Of a stretch of DNA of 64,000 nucleotides, positions 17,296 through 25,990 are shown piece by piece. Each line of letters opens with the position of its first letter. Within the stretch, counting starts at the first letter, position 1. The translations under genes and the position numbers were made by a program. The DNA is from an uncultured Desulfovibrio sp. (lineage in GTDB: Bacteria; Desulfobacterota; Desulfovibrionia; Desulfovibrionales; Desulfovibrionaceae): positions 1 through 64,000 of the forward strand of contig URBN01000001.1 in NCBI GenBank assembly GCA_900546145.1, read 5' to 3'. Under the pieces are notes generated by a model. That model saw only the letters and a program-made list of their open reading frames with translations, did not search any database and was not told the DNA's origin.

Positions 17296-18087
17296 ATGGG
17301 GAAAAATCTGCTTTTGTTTGATGTCGGCAACACCACCACCAAGGTGGGGCTCGATGGCGGCGCCGGGATGCGGCAGTTCTCCTTCCGCACGGATTCCCGC
17401 CTCACGCCTGACGACATCGGCATGAAGCTCCTTTTCCTGCTCGACAGGGCCGGAGTCTCCCTGGAGAGCGTCGAGGCTGCGGTGGTTTCCTCCGTGGTCC
17501 CCGGCGTTGACTACGAGCTCGTTTCGGCCGTCGAACACTACGTGGGCTGCCCTGTTTTCTTTGTTCCACGGGATATTCCCGTGCCTCTTGAGAACCGTTA
17601 CCGCAATCCCCGCGAAGTGGGGGCTGACCGCCTGGTCGTGTCCTGCGCCGCGCGCATGCTTTTCCCTGACGACCCGTCCCTTATCGTTATCGACTCGGGG
17701 ACGGCGCTCACTTTCGACTGTGTCTCCGGCAGAGCCTATCTCGGCGGGCTGATTTTCCCCGGTCCCGTGACCGCGCTCGACGCGCTGGCCGGCGCTGCGG
17801 CCAAGCTGCCGCACATCAGCCTCGAGACGGACGCTGCCGTTCCCGAACCCTGCGCGGACACGGCCACGAGCATACGGCATGGCATTGTCTTCGGCTTTGC
17901 AAGCCTTGTGGACGGCCTGACCGCCCGGCTGGCCGCCGGCCTTCCAGGGCCCGTCCGGGTCGTGGGTACGGGCGGCTTTCTGCAGATGCTCTCCGGCAAG
18001 GTGAGCTCCATTGACGTCATTCTGCCTGCGCTGCTCCTCGACGGACTCGCCATGCTGTACAGGCAGTATAAAATAGCTAACAATTAA
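17296..18087 (+). CDS. coaX: Type III pantothenate kinase CoaX
   Basis: 263 residues. Phosphorylates pantothenate in the first step of coenzyme A synthesis. The ATG at 17296 has GGAG 5 nt upstream; an ATG 12 nt earlier is weaker. ASKHA-fold motifs: LFDVGNTTTKVGL (phosphate 1), GADRLVV, VIDSGTALTFDCV (phosphate 2) and VVGTGGFLQML. Full family length. It is followed after 15 nt by eno, so both probably share a promoter. Confidence 0.95.
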   Translation: MGKNLLLFDVGNTTTKVGLDGGAGMRQFSFRTDSRLTPDDIGMKLLFLLDRAGVSLESVEAAVVSSVVPGVDYELVSAVEHYVGCPVFFVPRDIPVPLENRYRNPREVGADRLVVSCAARMLFPDDPSLIVIDSGTALTFDCVSGRAYLGGLIFPGPVTALDALAGAAAKLPHISLETDAAVPEPCADTATSIRHGIVFGFASLVDGLTARLAAGLPGPVRVVGTGGFLQMLSGKVSSIDVILPALLLDGLAMLYRQYKIANN

Positions 18088-18102
18088 TTTTGGAGGATAA
18101 AG

Positions 18103-19398
18103 ATGAGTACTATCGCCTCAGTTCTCGGCCGTGAGATTCTCGATTCCCGCGGTAACCCGACCGTTGAAGTTGAAGTTACGCTGGAGTCCGGAATCATCGC
18201 CCGCGCCGCGGTTCCGTCCGGTGCCTCCACCGGTACCCGCGAAGCCCTCGAGCTCCGTGACGGCGACGAGAAGCGCTATGGCGGCAAAGGCGTGCTGAAC
18301 GCCGTCGAGCATGTGAACGGTGAAATTGCCCAGGCCCTCATCGGCATGGATGTTCTCAACCAGGTCGCCATCGACAACACGCTCATTGACCTCGACGATA
18401 CCGACAACAAGTCCCATCTCGGCGCCAACGCCATTCTGGGCACCTCCATGGCCTGCGCCAGGGTCGCCTCCCTGTACACCGGCCAGACCCTTTACAATTA
18501 TCTCGGCGGCATCAACGCCAAAGTGCTGCCCGCCCCCATGATGAACATCATCAACGGCGGCGTGCACGCTCCCAACAACCTCGACATCCAGGAATTCATG
18601 ATCATGCCCCTGCGTGCCGAAACCTTCCATGACGCACTGCGCATGGGTGCCGAGATCTTCCATACCCTCGGCTCCATCCTGAAGAAGGACGGCCTCACCG
18701 CGACCGTCGGCGACGAAGGCGGCTACGCCCCCAACTTCAAGAGCCATGAGGAGGCTTTCAGCTACATCATCAGGGCCATCGAGGAAGCCGGCTACAATCC
18801 GGGCACCGAGGTCATGCTGGCCATCGACGCCGCCTCTTCCGAATTCCACAAGGACGGCAAGTACATCATCGCCGGAGAGAACAAGGAATTCACCTCTGAA
18901 GAAATGGTGCAGTGGCTGTCCGAGTTCGTGGACAAGTATCCCATCATCTCCATCGAGGATGGCATGGCCGAGGACGACTACGACGGCTGGAGCATGCTGA
19001 CCACCACCCTGGGCGACAGGGTGCAGCTCGTGGGCGACGACCTCTTTGTGACCAACCCCGGCATCCTTGCCGAGGGCATTGAGAAGGGCATCGCCAACTC
19101 CATCCTCATCAAGCTGAACCAGATCGGCACCGTCACCGAGACCATGGACGCCATCGAACTGGCTCATAATGCCGGCTACACCACCGTCATCTCCCACCGT
19201 TCCGGCGAAACCGATGACAACTTTATCGCCGACCTCGCCGTGGGCGTGAACGCCGGCCAGATTAAGACCGGATCCCTGTGCCGCTCCGAAAGGATGAGCA
19301 AGTACAACCAGCTCCTCCGCATCGAGGAAGAGCTTGGCGACAATTCCGAGTACTACGGCCCCATCCTGGCCGACTTCTACTATCCTGAAGAAAACTAA
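18103..19398 (+). CDS. eno: Enolase
   Basis: 431-residue glycolytic enzyme: 2-phosphoglycerate to phosphoenolpyruvate. Motifs: LDSRGNPTVEVEV near the N terminus (ILDSRG), SGASTG loop, GDEGGYAP, metal-ligand Asp in the SIEDGMAEDD segment, catalytic Lys in LIKLNQIGTVTET, and SHRSGETDD. Nothing missing. TTGGAGG precedes the ATG. A good terminator follows. Confidence 0.98.
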   Translation: MSTIASVLGREILDSRGNPTVEVEVTLESGIIARAAVPSGASTGTREALELRDGDEKRYGGKGVLNAVEHVNGEIAQALIGMDVLNQVAIDNTLIDLDDTDNKSHLGANAILGTSMACARVASLYTGQTLYNYLGGINAKVLPAPMMNIINGGVHAPNNLDIQEFMIMPLRAETFHDALRMGAEIFHTLGSILKKDGLTATVGDEGGYAPNFKSHEEAFSYIIRAIEEAGYNPGTEVMLAIDAASSEFHKDGKYIIAGENKEFTSEEMVQWLSEFVDKYPIISIEDGMAEDDYDGWSMLTTTLGDRVQLVGDDLFVTNPGILAEGIEKGIANSILIKLNQIGTVTETMDAIELAHNAGYTTVISHRSGETDDNFIADLAVGVNAGQIKTGSLCRSERMSKYNQLLRIEEELGDNSEYYGPILADFYYPEEN

Positions 19399-19408
19399 GT
19401 CTGTGACA

Positions 19409-19459
19409 CGGGCCTGTTCGCCGCTTCTCCGGATGGGACAGGCCCGCGTTCTGTTTTTT
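19409..19459 (+). terminator. Intrinsic terminator behind eno
   Basis: 9-bp stem CGGGCCTGT (19409-19417) with ACAGGCCCG (19438-19446), then a TTTTTT run at 19454-19459. It lies 11 nt after the eno stop codon. Confidence 0.8.
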
Positions 19460-19524
19460 CTGATTTCCCGGGGAGCCGCTCCCCTGAAAGCGGTCACATT
19501 TTTACATGGCAAAAGGTGGGTAAC

Positions 19525-20391
19525 GTGATTCTCATTGATGGAAAGAAAACGGCCAAGGACATCCGCGCGGAACTGGGCGCCGAAATTACGGAAGCTGCCG
19601 CGAAGGGTGTGAGGGCCCCCGGCCTGGCTGTAATTCTGGTCGGCGAGGACCCGGCCTCCCAGGTGTACGTGCGCAACAAGGAAAAGGCCTGCCGGGAGAT
19701 CGGCATCAACTCCGTGGCGCACCGCCTGCCCGCTTCGACAACGCAGGAAGAGCTCCTGTCCCTCATCAGCAGACTCAATGCTGACGGGAACATCGATGGC
19801 ATTCTGCTCCAGCTTCCCCTTCCGAAGGGCCTCGACGCGAATGCCTGCCTTCTCGCCATTGATCCCGAAAAGGATGTTGACGGATTTCACCCCGTCAGTG
19901 TAGGGAGGCTCGTTCAGAACCTCCCTGGCTTCGTCTCCTGCACTCCGGCCGGCATTATCGAGCTCCTGAAGCGCTACGACCTGCCTACGGACGGAAAGAA
20001 GGCCGTGGTTATCGGCCGTTCCAACATCGTGGGCAAGCCTCTTGCCGTGCTTCTCGCGAGGCCCGGCCGCTACGGCAACGCCACGGTGACGCTCTGCCAC
20101 TCGCATACCCCGGATCTCGCCGCCGAGTGCCGGCAGGCTGACTTTATTTTCGCCGCTATCGGAAAGCCCCGCTTCGTGACCAGGGACATGGTCAAAAAAG
20201 GTGCCGTCATCATAGACGTGGGCATCAACAGGACGGAAGCGGGCCTGTGCGGCGATGTGGATTTCGACGGTGTCAAGGATATGGTTTCGGCCATCACCCC
20301 GGTTCCCGGCGGCGTCGGCCCCATGACCATCGCCATGCTTCTCAGGAATACCCTGCAGTCATGGCACCAGAGAACTGGCTACGGCCTTTAG
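19525..20391 (+). CDS. folD: Bifunctional methylenetetrahydrofolate dehydrogenase / cyclohydrolase
   Basis: 288 residues. Interconverts 5,10-methylene- and 10-formyl-tetrahydrofolate. A GTG start at 19525 with AAAGGTGGG upstream is preferred over the GTG at 19516, which lies inside that ribosome site. Motifs: catalytic YVRNK (Tyr and Lys), LLQLPLPKGLD, DVDGFHP, IGRSNIVGKP and the C-terminal PGGVGPMT. It lies 26 nt before the KdnB-like gene, so it may be the first gene of that cluster. Confidence 0.95.
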   Translation: MILIDGKKTAKDIRAELGAEITEAAAKGVRAPGLAVILVGEDPASQVYVRNKEKACREIGINSVAHRLPASTTQEELLSLISRLNADGNIDGILLQLPLPKGLDANACLLAIDPEKDVDGFHPVSVGRLVQNLPGFVSCTPAGIIELLKRYDLPTDGKKAVVIGRSNIVGKPLAVLLARPGRYGNATVTLCHSHTPDLAAECRQADFIFAAIGKPRFVTRDMVKKGAVIIDVGINRTEAGLCGDVDFDGVKDMVSAITPVPGGVGPMTIAMLLRNTLQSWHQRTGYGL

Positions 20392-20416
20392 CCGGATCCA
20401 GAAAGGAACAGAAAAT

Positions 20417-21493
20417 ATGTATCGCAATGCCAAAAACGTTGGTTATGTGATGATTGGCAGCGGTGCCATCAATCAGCTCGGGGATATTCTCGCCCCCCGC
20501 AGAAAGGAAGGCACCCCCGCTGTCTGGTTCTTTGATCACTTCTTTGAACATAACGATCTGGCCGGACGCCTGCCTGTCGAATCCGGCGATATTGTCATTT
20601 ACGTGGACACCACAGAGGAGCCCACCACCGACGGCGTGGACGCCTATACAAAGGACGTGAAGGCCCGGCTTGGCGGAAAACTCCCCTGCGCCATGCTCGC
20701 CTTCGGCGGCGGTTCCACCATGGATACCTGCAAATGCGTGGGCAACCTCCTGACCAACCCCGCCCGCGCCGAGGACTATCAGGGCTGGGAGCTCGTGAAG
20801 CACGCTGCTCCCTACAAGATCGGCTGCCCCACCATTTCCGGCACGGGTTCCGAATCCTCGCGCACCGGCGTGCTCTGCAACCAGGCCAAGAACCTCAAGC
20901 TCGGTATGAACAGTGACTTCACCATGTTCGACCAGCTGGTCCTTGACCCTGATCTCTCCGGGACGGTTCCGAGAGACAAGTTCTTCTACACCGGCATCGA
21001 CACGTATATGCACTGCTTCGAAAGCCTGACCGGCCACTACCGCAACACGGTTGTGGACGCCCTGGCTACGAAGGCCATTGAGCTTTCCCGCGAAATCTTC
21101 AATTCCGCGGACATGATGCTCCCCGAAAACAGGGAGAAGCTCATGATTGCCTCCTATCTCGGCGGCATGGCTGCCGGCTTCGTGGGCTGCGTGCATCCTC
21201 TTTCCGCGGGCCTTTCCATGGTTCTCGACATCCATCACGGCTTGGCCAACCTGCTGGCGCTCTCCGTGCTCGATGACATTTATCCCAAGCAGCACGCCGA
21301 AGTCATGGCAATGATGGAAAAGCAGGGCATCACTCTTCCGAAGGGCGTGTGCCGTAATCTGACCGACGAGCAGTTCACCAGGCTTTATGAGGGCAGCATT
21401 GTCCATGAAAAGCCCCTGACCAACGCTCTCGGCCCCAATTACAGGGACATCCTGACAAAGGAAAACGTCATCGCCAGGTTCAAGAAGCTTTAA
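20417..21493 (+). CDS. kdnB: KdnB-like iron-containing alcohol dehydrogenase (Kdo 8-oxidase)
   Basis: 358 residues. By family it should oxidise the C8 hydroxyl of 3-deoxy-D-manno-octulosonate (Kdo) to the aldehyde, with NAD and a metal ion. Visible: GGGSTMDTCK (cofactor loop), PTISGTGSESSRT, then the metal-ligand region GIDTYMHCFESLTG, CVHPLSAGLSM and DIHHGLAN. The blocks PTISGTG, SRT and FYTG.D.Y.HC.ESL match what I remember of Shewanella KdnB. The next gene is an aminotransferase, as in Shewanella kdnA-kdnB. It could act on a related ulosonic acid instead. Confidence 0.78.
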   Translation: MYRNAKNVGYVMIGSGAINQLGDILAPRRKEGTPAVWFFDHFFEHNDLAGRLPVESGDIVIYVDTTEEPTTDGVDAYTKDVKARLGGKLPCAMLAFGGGSTMDTCKCVGNLLTNPARAEDYQGWELVKHAAPYKIGCPTISGTGSESSRTGVLCNQAKNLKLGMNSDFTMFDQLVLDPDLSGTVPRDKFFYTGIDTYMHCFESLTGHYRNTVVDALATKAIELSREIFNSADMMLPENREKLMIASYLGGMAAGFVGCVHPLSAGLSMVLDIHHGLANLLALSVLDDIYPKQHAEVMAMMEKQGITLPKGVCRNLTDEQFTRLYEGSIVHEKPLTNALGPNYRDILTKENVIARFKKL

Positions 21494-21637
21494 GCCGGGC
21501 GTCCGTCCGGGGATCCCCGGAAGCCTTTTTCTGCTCCACTTCCGCCCCCTCCGGGTGCGGGGGTGGAGCAGTCATGTATGGAGTGCCGGCCTTCCGTTCC
21601 CGCGGGGAGCGGCGGACCGCACCAGGAGATACTTTTC

Positions 21638-22825
21638 ATGAAACTCAGAATTAATTTCAGCGGCCGTTCCATCCGTTACACGGAAGATGAAATCGCCACT
21701 GTTGTCGAAGCCATGCGCAACGCCGAACCCCTCACCCAGGGCCATTACCTCCAGGAGTTTGAGTCCGCGTTCGCGCGCTATCAGGGCGTGGAAGAAGGCA
21801 GCTGCTTCGCTGTCTGCAACGCTACGGCGGCCCTTGAGATGTCTGCCCAGCTCTGCCGCTTCAAAGATGGCGATGAGCTGGTCATCCCGTCGCATACGTT
21901 CACCGCTTCCGCGTATCCGTACGTCAAGAAGGGCGCGAAGATTAAGTGGTGCGACGTCGATCTGCATACGCACGTGGCCACGCCCGAGACCATAGCCGCT
22001 GCCATGACGCCCCGCACCAAGGCCGTCGTGGTCGTGCATCTCTACGGCTACGTGGCGGACATGCCTGCCATCGCGAAGCTCTGCCATGACCGCGGCGTCA
22101 TCCTCATTGAGGACACCGCCCAGGCCATCGGTTCCGAGGTGGACGGGAAGAAGGCCGGCTCGTTCGGCGACATGAGCATCTTCTCCTTCCATTCTCACAA
22201 GAATCTGACCACGCTCGGCGAAGGCGGCATGCTCTATCTGAAGGATCCGAAGCTCAGGGCCATCATCCCCATGTTGCGCCACAACGGGCACTGCGCCTAC
22301 GATTTTGAACGCCCGGATTACTGGAAGCCGGCCATGGGCAATGTGGACATGCCCATGCTGGACGGCGAATGGCTGCAGCCCAACAACTACAGCCTTGGCG
22401 AGGTCGAGTGCGCGCTTGGCACCAAGCTGCTCGAACGTATCGATTCCATCAATGACTTCAAGCGCGCGAGGGCCATGCGCTTCATCGACGGGCTGAAGGA
22501 TTTCCCCGAGCTTGAGTTCCTGCGCGAGAACACGCGCCGCCATAACTACCATCTGCTGGTGGCCCGTATGACGAGCGGCGTGGAGAAGCGTGACGCTTTC
22601 ATGCGCAGAATGTACGAGGACAAGGGCATCAAGTGCGTCGTGCAGTACATTCCTCTGAACCGCTATGACTATTACAGGCGTCAGGGACTTGGCGAGTCCA
22701 ACTGTCCCAACGGGGATCTCTTCTACGATACTATGGTGTCTTTCCCCTTCCAGGCCTGGATGAGCGACGAGGATTTCGAATATATGCTCGTTTCGGCGCG
22801 TGAAGTATTGGCCAGTCTGCGCTAG
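21638..22825 (+). CDS. DegT/DnrJ/EryC1 aminotransferase, KdnA-like
   Basis: 395 residues, PLP-dependent. The ATG at 21638 has AGGAGA upstream; the open frame to 21563 is not used. PLP-binding Lys is in FHSHKNLTTLGEGG (Lys about 188), with IEDTAQAIGS carrying the cofactor-binding Asp. Next to the KdnB-like oxidase it would transaminate the C8 aldehyde to give an 8-amino sugar (Kdo8N type). Its active-site block differs from the FDSVKTIT form I recall for Shewanella KdnA, so the substrate may differ. A 9-bp hairpin (21531-21539 with 21563-21571) lies in the gap before it. Confidence 0.8.
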   Translation: MKLRINFSGRSIRYTEDEIATVVEAMRNAEPLTQGHYLQEFESAFARYQGVEEGSCFAVCNATAALEMSAQLCRFKDGDELVIPSHTFTASAYPYVKKGAKIKWCDVDLHTHVATPETIAAAMTPRTKAVVVVHLYGYVADMPAIAKLCHDRGVILIEDTAQAIGSEVDGKKAGSFGDMSIFSFHSHKNLTTLGEGGMLYLKDPKLRAIIPMLRHNGHCAYDFERPDYWKPAMGNVDMPMLDGEWLQPNNYSLGEVECALGTKLLERIDSINDFKRARAMRFIDGLKDFPELEFLRENTRRHNYHLLVARMTSGVEKRDAFMRRMYEDKGIKCVVQYIPLNRYDYYRRQGLGESNCPNGDLFYDTMVSFPFQAWMSDEDFEYMLVSAREVLASLR

Positions 22826-22885
22826 ACTGCAGGGACGGCGCCCCGTGGCTGCGGGCGCCGTCCGCCACATTTCGGGAGGACCTGC

Positions 22886-24553
22886 ATGGAAAAACGCTGC
22901 ATCATTATCCCTGCCATCAAGAAAAACGCCGTCATCCCTGATCAGCTGGTCAAGAAGCTCGCGGGTGTGACGCTGATCGAAAGGGCCATTGAGACAGCCC
23001 GCGCCGTGGCGCAGGGCAAGGATATCTATGTCCTCACAGACAGCCAGGAAATATCCCTTATCTGCGAGCGTCTCGGCGTGCAGTTCAGGCGCAACCGTGA
23101 GCTGAAGTTCGAGACGCTCAACATCGTCGCTGAAATGCGCGACATTCTGAGTGAGCTCGCCCCTCTCTACGAGCACTGCATCATCCTGCGCGCCTCCTGT
23201 CCCCTGATCACCTGGGTGGACGTGGAAGACGCCTGGCACAAGTACACTGATGCCGGCATGGACAGCCTGGTCACGGTGAAGAGCGTGCATCAGCGCATCT
23301 GGAGCGTGCAGGGGAAGAATCTTGCCCAGCTTCTTGATGACGATGAGGGTGAGCGCGAGGTCGTGGTTGAGAGCCGCGCCATTATTATTCTCCGCTCGAA
23401 GCCGCTCATGCGCTGGCTTTCAGAGGGGCACTCCGCCAAGATGCAGAACGTGATGCCCTATTTTCTCAATGACAGGGCCATCGAGATCCAGTCCTACCAG
23501 GACTGGTGGATCTGCGAACACCTGCTCCAGCGCAGGCACGTGGTCTTTGTGGTTGCGGGCTGGCCCGCCATTGGCATGGGGCATATCTACCGCGCGCTCA
23601 TGCTGGCTCACGAGATCACGGATCACAAAATTACCTTCGTGTGCACGCGCGAGTCCGAGCTAGCTGTGGAAAGCATAGCCAGAAAGGATTACCGCAGCGT
23701 GCGCCAGGGCGAGGAGGAGCTGTGGCAGACCGTGCTCGGCCTGCGTCCCGACCTCGTGGTGAACGACATCCTGAACACGGACGCCGACTATATGCAGCAT
23801 CTCAAGTCCGCAGGCGTCCGCTGCGTCAATTTCGAGGACGAGGGCGAGGGCGCCGGCTACGCCGATCTCGTTATCAACGCCCTCTACCCGGAGGAAGAAG
23901 CCAGTGAGCGCAGGCTCTGCGGGCCGGATTACTTCTGCCTCAGGGACGAATTCGTGGAGGCGAAGCGCAATGAGTTCCGCCCCGAGCTGAAGACGCTCCT
24001 CATCACGTTTGGCGGCACGGATCAGCGCAACTGCACGAAGCGCGTGCTCGATATCGTTGAGCCGTACTGCCGTGAAAAGGGCATAGCTATCCGCCTGGTG
24101 GTCGGTCCGGGCTACGCCCATCGTTTTGACATGGAGCGCTACGTAAAAGAGCTCGGCAATCCCCTTGTGTCTTTCACCTGGGCCACCAACGTTATGAGCC
24201 GCATGATGGAAGGAGCGGATCTGTGCATCTGCTCCGCGGGACGGACAGTCTACGAGCTGGCGCACATGCGTATCCCTTCCCTCGTCCTTGCCACGCACGA
24301 GCGTGAGGCCAGGCATACTTTCGCACGCGCCGCCAACGGCTTCCTGTTCGTGGGCGTCATGGACAGGGTGTCTGACGAAAAAATACGCCGCTGTTTCATG
24401 GCCATGACGGACAGCCGGCTGCGCGAGCGCATGTACCGCCGTATGAGCCGTCTGGATTTTTCGGGTAACAAAAAGCATGTTGTCAGCCTGATGCTGGCCC
24501 TGCTTAAAGGCGATGGCACTGGAAGCCACACCAATAATGGAGAAAACGTATGA
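22886..24553 (+). CDS. Fusion: NeuA-like cytidylyltransferase domain + PseG-like domain
   Basis: 555 residues in two parts. Residues 1-about 212 resemble CMP-sugar synthetases (NeuA/PseF type): IIPAI near the N terminus, LRASCPLITWVDVEDAW, and AIEIQSYQDWWICEHLL as the usual end. The family's Arg-x-Gly-Ser-Lys nucleotide motif is replaced by IKKNAVIPDQ, so activity is doubtful. Residues about 218-555 resemble PseG, the UDP-sugar hydrolase of pseudaminate synthesis, with GMGHIYRALMLA (catalytic His about 233), ITFGGTDQ and CSAGRTVYELAHM. The stop overlaps the next start as ATGA. The likely role is a CMP-ulosonate pathway or sugar transfer. Confidence 0.72.
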   Translation: MEKRCIIIPAIKKNAVIPDQLVKKLAGVTLIERAIETARAVAQGKDIYVLTDSQEISLICERLGVQFRRNRELKFETLNIVAEMRDILSELAPLYEHCIILRASCPLITWVDVEDAWHKYTDAGMDSLVTVKSVHQRIWSVQGKNLAQLLDDDEGEREVVVESRAIIILRSKPLMRWLSEGHSAKMQNVMPYFLNDRAIEIQSYQDWWICEHLLQRRHVVFVVAGWPAIGMGHIYRALMLAHEITDHKITFVCTRESELAVESIARKDYRSVRQGEEELWQTVLGLRPDLVVNDILNTDADYMQHLKSAGVRCVNFEDEGEGAGYADLVINALYPEEEASERRLCGPDYFCLRDEFVEAKRNEFRPELKTLLITFGGTDQRNCTKRVLDIVEPYCREKGIAIRLVVGPGYAHRFDMERYVKELGNPLVSFTWATNVMSRMMEGADLCICSAGRTVYELAHMRIPSLVLATHEREARHTFARAANGFLFVGVMDRVSDEKIRRCFMAMTDSRLRERMYRRMSRLDFSGNKKHVVSLMLALLKGDGTGSHTNNGENV

Positions 24554-25245
24554 GGACAGTAGCCATTATTCAGGCCCGCCTCGGGTCCACGCGTCTGCCG
24601 ATGAAGTCACTGCTGTGCCTTCGCGGCCACGCCATCATCGACTGGGTGGTTGACAGGGTCATGACGGCCTCGCTTCTGGACGAGGTTGTGGTAGCCTGTC
24701 CTGACACGGCTCGGGATGCCGTTCTGGCGGATCACCTTGAGAGACGGCACGTCCATGTCGTACCCGGTTCGGAGCAGGATGTTCTTTCCCGCTTCGTCCT
24801 GGCCGCTGAGGCGAGCCGCGCCGACCGTGTCGTCCGCGTCTGCGCGGACAACCCGCTCATCTGGGGTGAGGCCATAGACAGGCTTATCCGCCAGTTTGAC
24901 AGGGGAGGCTGCGATTACTGCTACAATCATATTCCGCGCGCCAACAGATGGCCCGATGGCCTGGGCGCTGAGATTGTCAGCCGCGGCCTTCTGGACAGCA
25001 TTGCCGAAAGGGCCGTGGAGCCTTCGGAGCGGGAGCACTGCCTGAACTACATCTGGGATCATCAGCAGGATTTCACCATACGTACTTTTGATCCCACGGA
25101 GGAATGGCTCTGCCGTCCCGAGGTGAAGCTGGATATTGATACGGCAGATGATTTCTGCAGACTGGCCCTCATGCCGATTGACCCCGGCATGGACGCCAGA
25201 CGCATCATAGACGTCGTCGACGCCGGGAAGAAAAAGTCCGCCTGA
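24550..25245 (+). CDS. SpsF-like cytidylyltransferase family protein
   Basis: 231 residues of the CTP_transf_3 family. The N terminus AIIQARLGSTRLPMKSL is an intact nucleotide-binding motif of SpsF/KdsB-like enzymes. VRVCADNPLIWGEAIDRL carries the metal-binding Asp. KLDIDTADDF near the C terminus is also typical. The upstream fusion has lost this motif, so this is the better candidate for the true CMP-sugar-forming enzyme of the cluster. Start overlaps the upstream stop (ATGA), hence translational coupling. Confidence 0.78.
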   Translation: MRTVAIIQARLGSTRLPMKSLLCLRGHAIIDWVVDRVMTASLLDEVVVACPDTARDAVLADHLERRHVHVVPGSEQDVLSRFVLAAEASRADRVVRVCADNPLIWGEAIDRLIRQFDRGGCDYCYNHIPRANRWPDGLGAEIVSRGLLDSIAERAVEPSEREHCLNYIWDHQQDFTIRTFDPTEEWLCRPEVKLDIDTADDFCRLALMPIDPGMDARRIIDVVDAGKKKSA

Positions 25246-25295
25246 GGCCTGGGGCCCGGCGGCCGCCAACCGAGATAAAGCAAAAGGGAGAGGTT

Positions 25296-25826
25296 ATGCC
25301 TGAAGAGCAGGAAAAATTTCAGAAAAACGTGGATGATGTCCTTGAAGGCGTGATGTTTGAAAACTGGCTGCGCTTCTATTTCCTAAAGGAAACAGAGGAA
25401 AAGGACGAGAAGGGCGAACCCAAACTGGTCATGAACATTCCCGAAAAGGGCATGGCCAAAATCAAGGAACTGTATCCCAGGCTGTATTCCCTGGCCGAAG
25501 ACGTGAATGGCATGCCCGCGACCTTCGACGTGTCCCGCAACGCCGTGTGCAATTACGTGCTCACCGAACTGGTGAAGCCCGGAGACGGCGGCGCCAGCGC
25601 CATGTCCTCTGTCATCGACTCGCGCGCCTTCCAGGTGAAGAATCAGCTCTTCAATATCTGGGTCCAGGGCTATGAGGAAAAGCTTGATCAGCAGTTCCTG
25701 GAATTCGGACAGTGGCAGCTCATATTCAGTGAATGGCTCAAGTCCGATTCCGGCAAGGAAATCAGGGCCAAGCTTGAGATGTCCGCCCCCACCGGCTGCA
25801 AGACCGGAGAGAAACCGGCCGACTAG
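25296..25826 (+). CDS. Conserved hypothetical protein
   Basis: 176 residues, charged, no signal peptide or membrane helix. Begins MPEEQEKFQKNVDDVLEGV; the middle has AVCNYVLTELVKPGDGG and the end WLKSDSGKEIRAKLEMSAP. No family recognised. It lies 50 nt after the SpsF-like gene on the same strand and is closed by a terminator. It may be the last gene of the carbohydrate transcript or just a neighbour. Confidence 0.65.
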   Translation: MPEEQEKFQKNVDDVLEGVMFENWLRFYFLKETEEKDEKGEPKLVMNIPEKGMAKIKELYPRLYSLAEDVNGMPATFDVSRNAVCNYVLTELVKPGDGGASAMSSVIDSRAFQVKNQLFNIWVQGYEEKLDQQFLEFGQWQLIFSEWLKSDSGKEIRAKLEMSAPTGCKTGEKPAD

Positions 25827-25858
25827 CCTGTCTTTTCCTTTTATAATGGATATCGGAG

Positions 25859-25888
25859 ATCCGCGGCCGTCCGCCGGCCGCGGATTTT
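25859..25888 (+). terminator. Terminator-like hairpin closing the Kdn-like cluster
   Basis: 10-bp GC-rich stem ATCCGCGGCC (25859-25868) with GGCCGCGGAT (25876-25885), then TTT. The T run is short, so strength is uncertain. Confidence 0.6.
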
Positions 25889-25907
25889 CAGTCTCTGTCC
25901 GGTTTTT

Positions 25908-25940
25908 TCACGGTTCTTTCACAACTGTGAAGGAACGTGA
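25908..25940. repeat. Long imperfect palindrome upstream of the helicase gene
   Basis: TCACGGTTCTTTCAC (25908-25922) and GTGAAGGAACGTGA (25927-25940) pair over about 14 positions with one bulge and one G-U pair, around the loop AACT. The centre TTCACAACTGTGAA looks like a dyad operator. It starts 83 nt before the helicase ATG. Confidence 0.55.
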
Positions 25941-25990
25941 ATTCCGGCGCTCTATGACAAGGGCACATGCTCTGTGCTAAGGCTCGCTCT

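Noticed and set aside
19505..19522. ATG at 19505 as start of folD
   Set aside because: Out of frame; it gives a five-codon peptide that ends at TAA 19520-19522.
18118..20106. 662-residue open frame on the minus strand across eno and folD
   Set aside because: Antisense shadow spanning two well-identified genes and a terminator; no motif.
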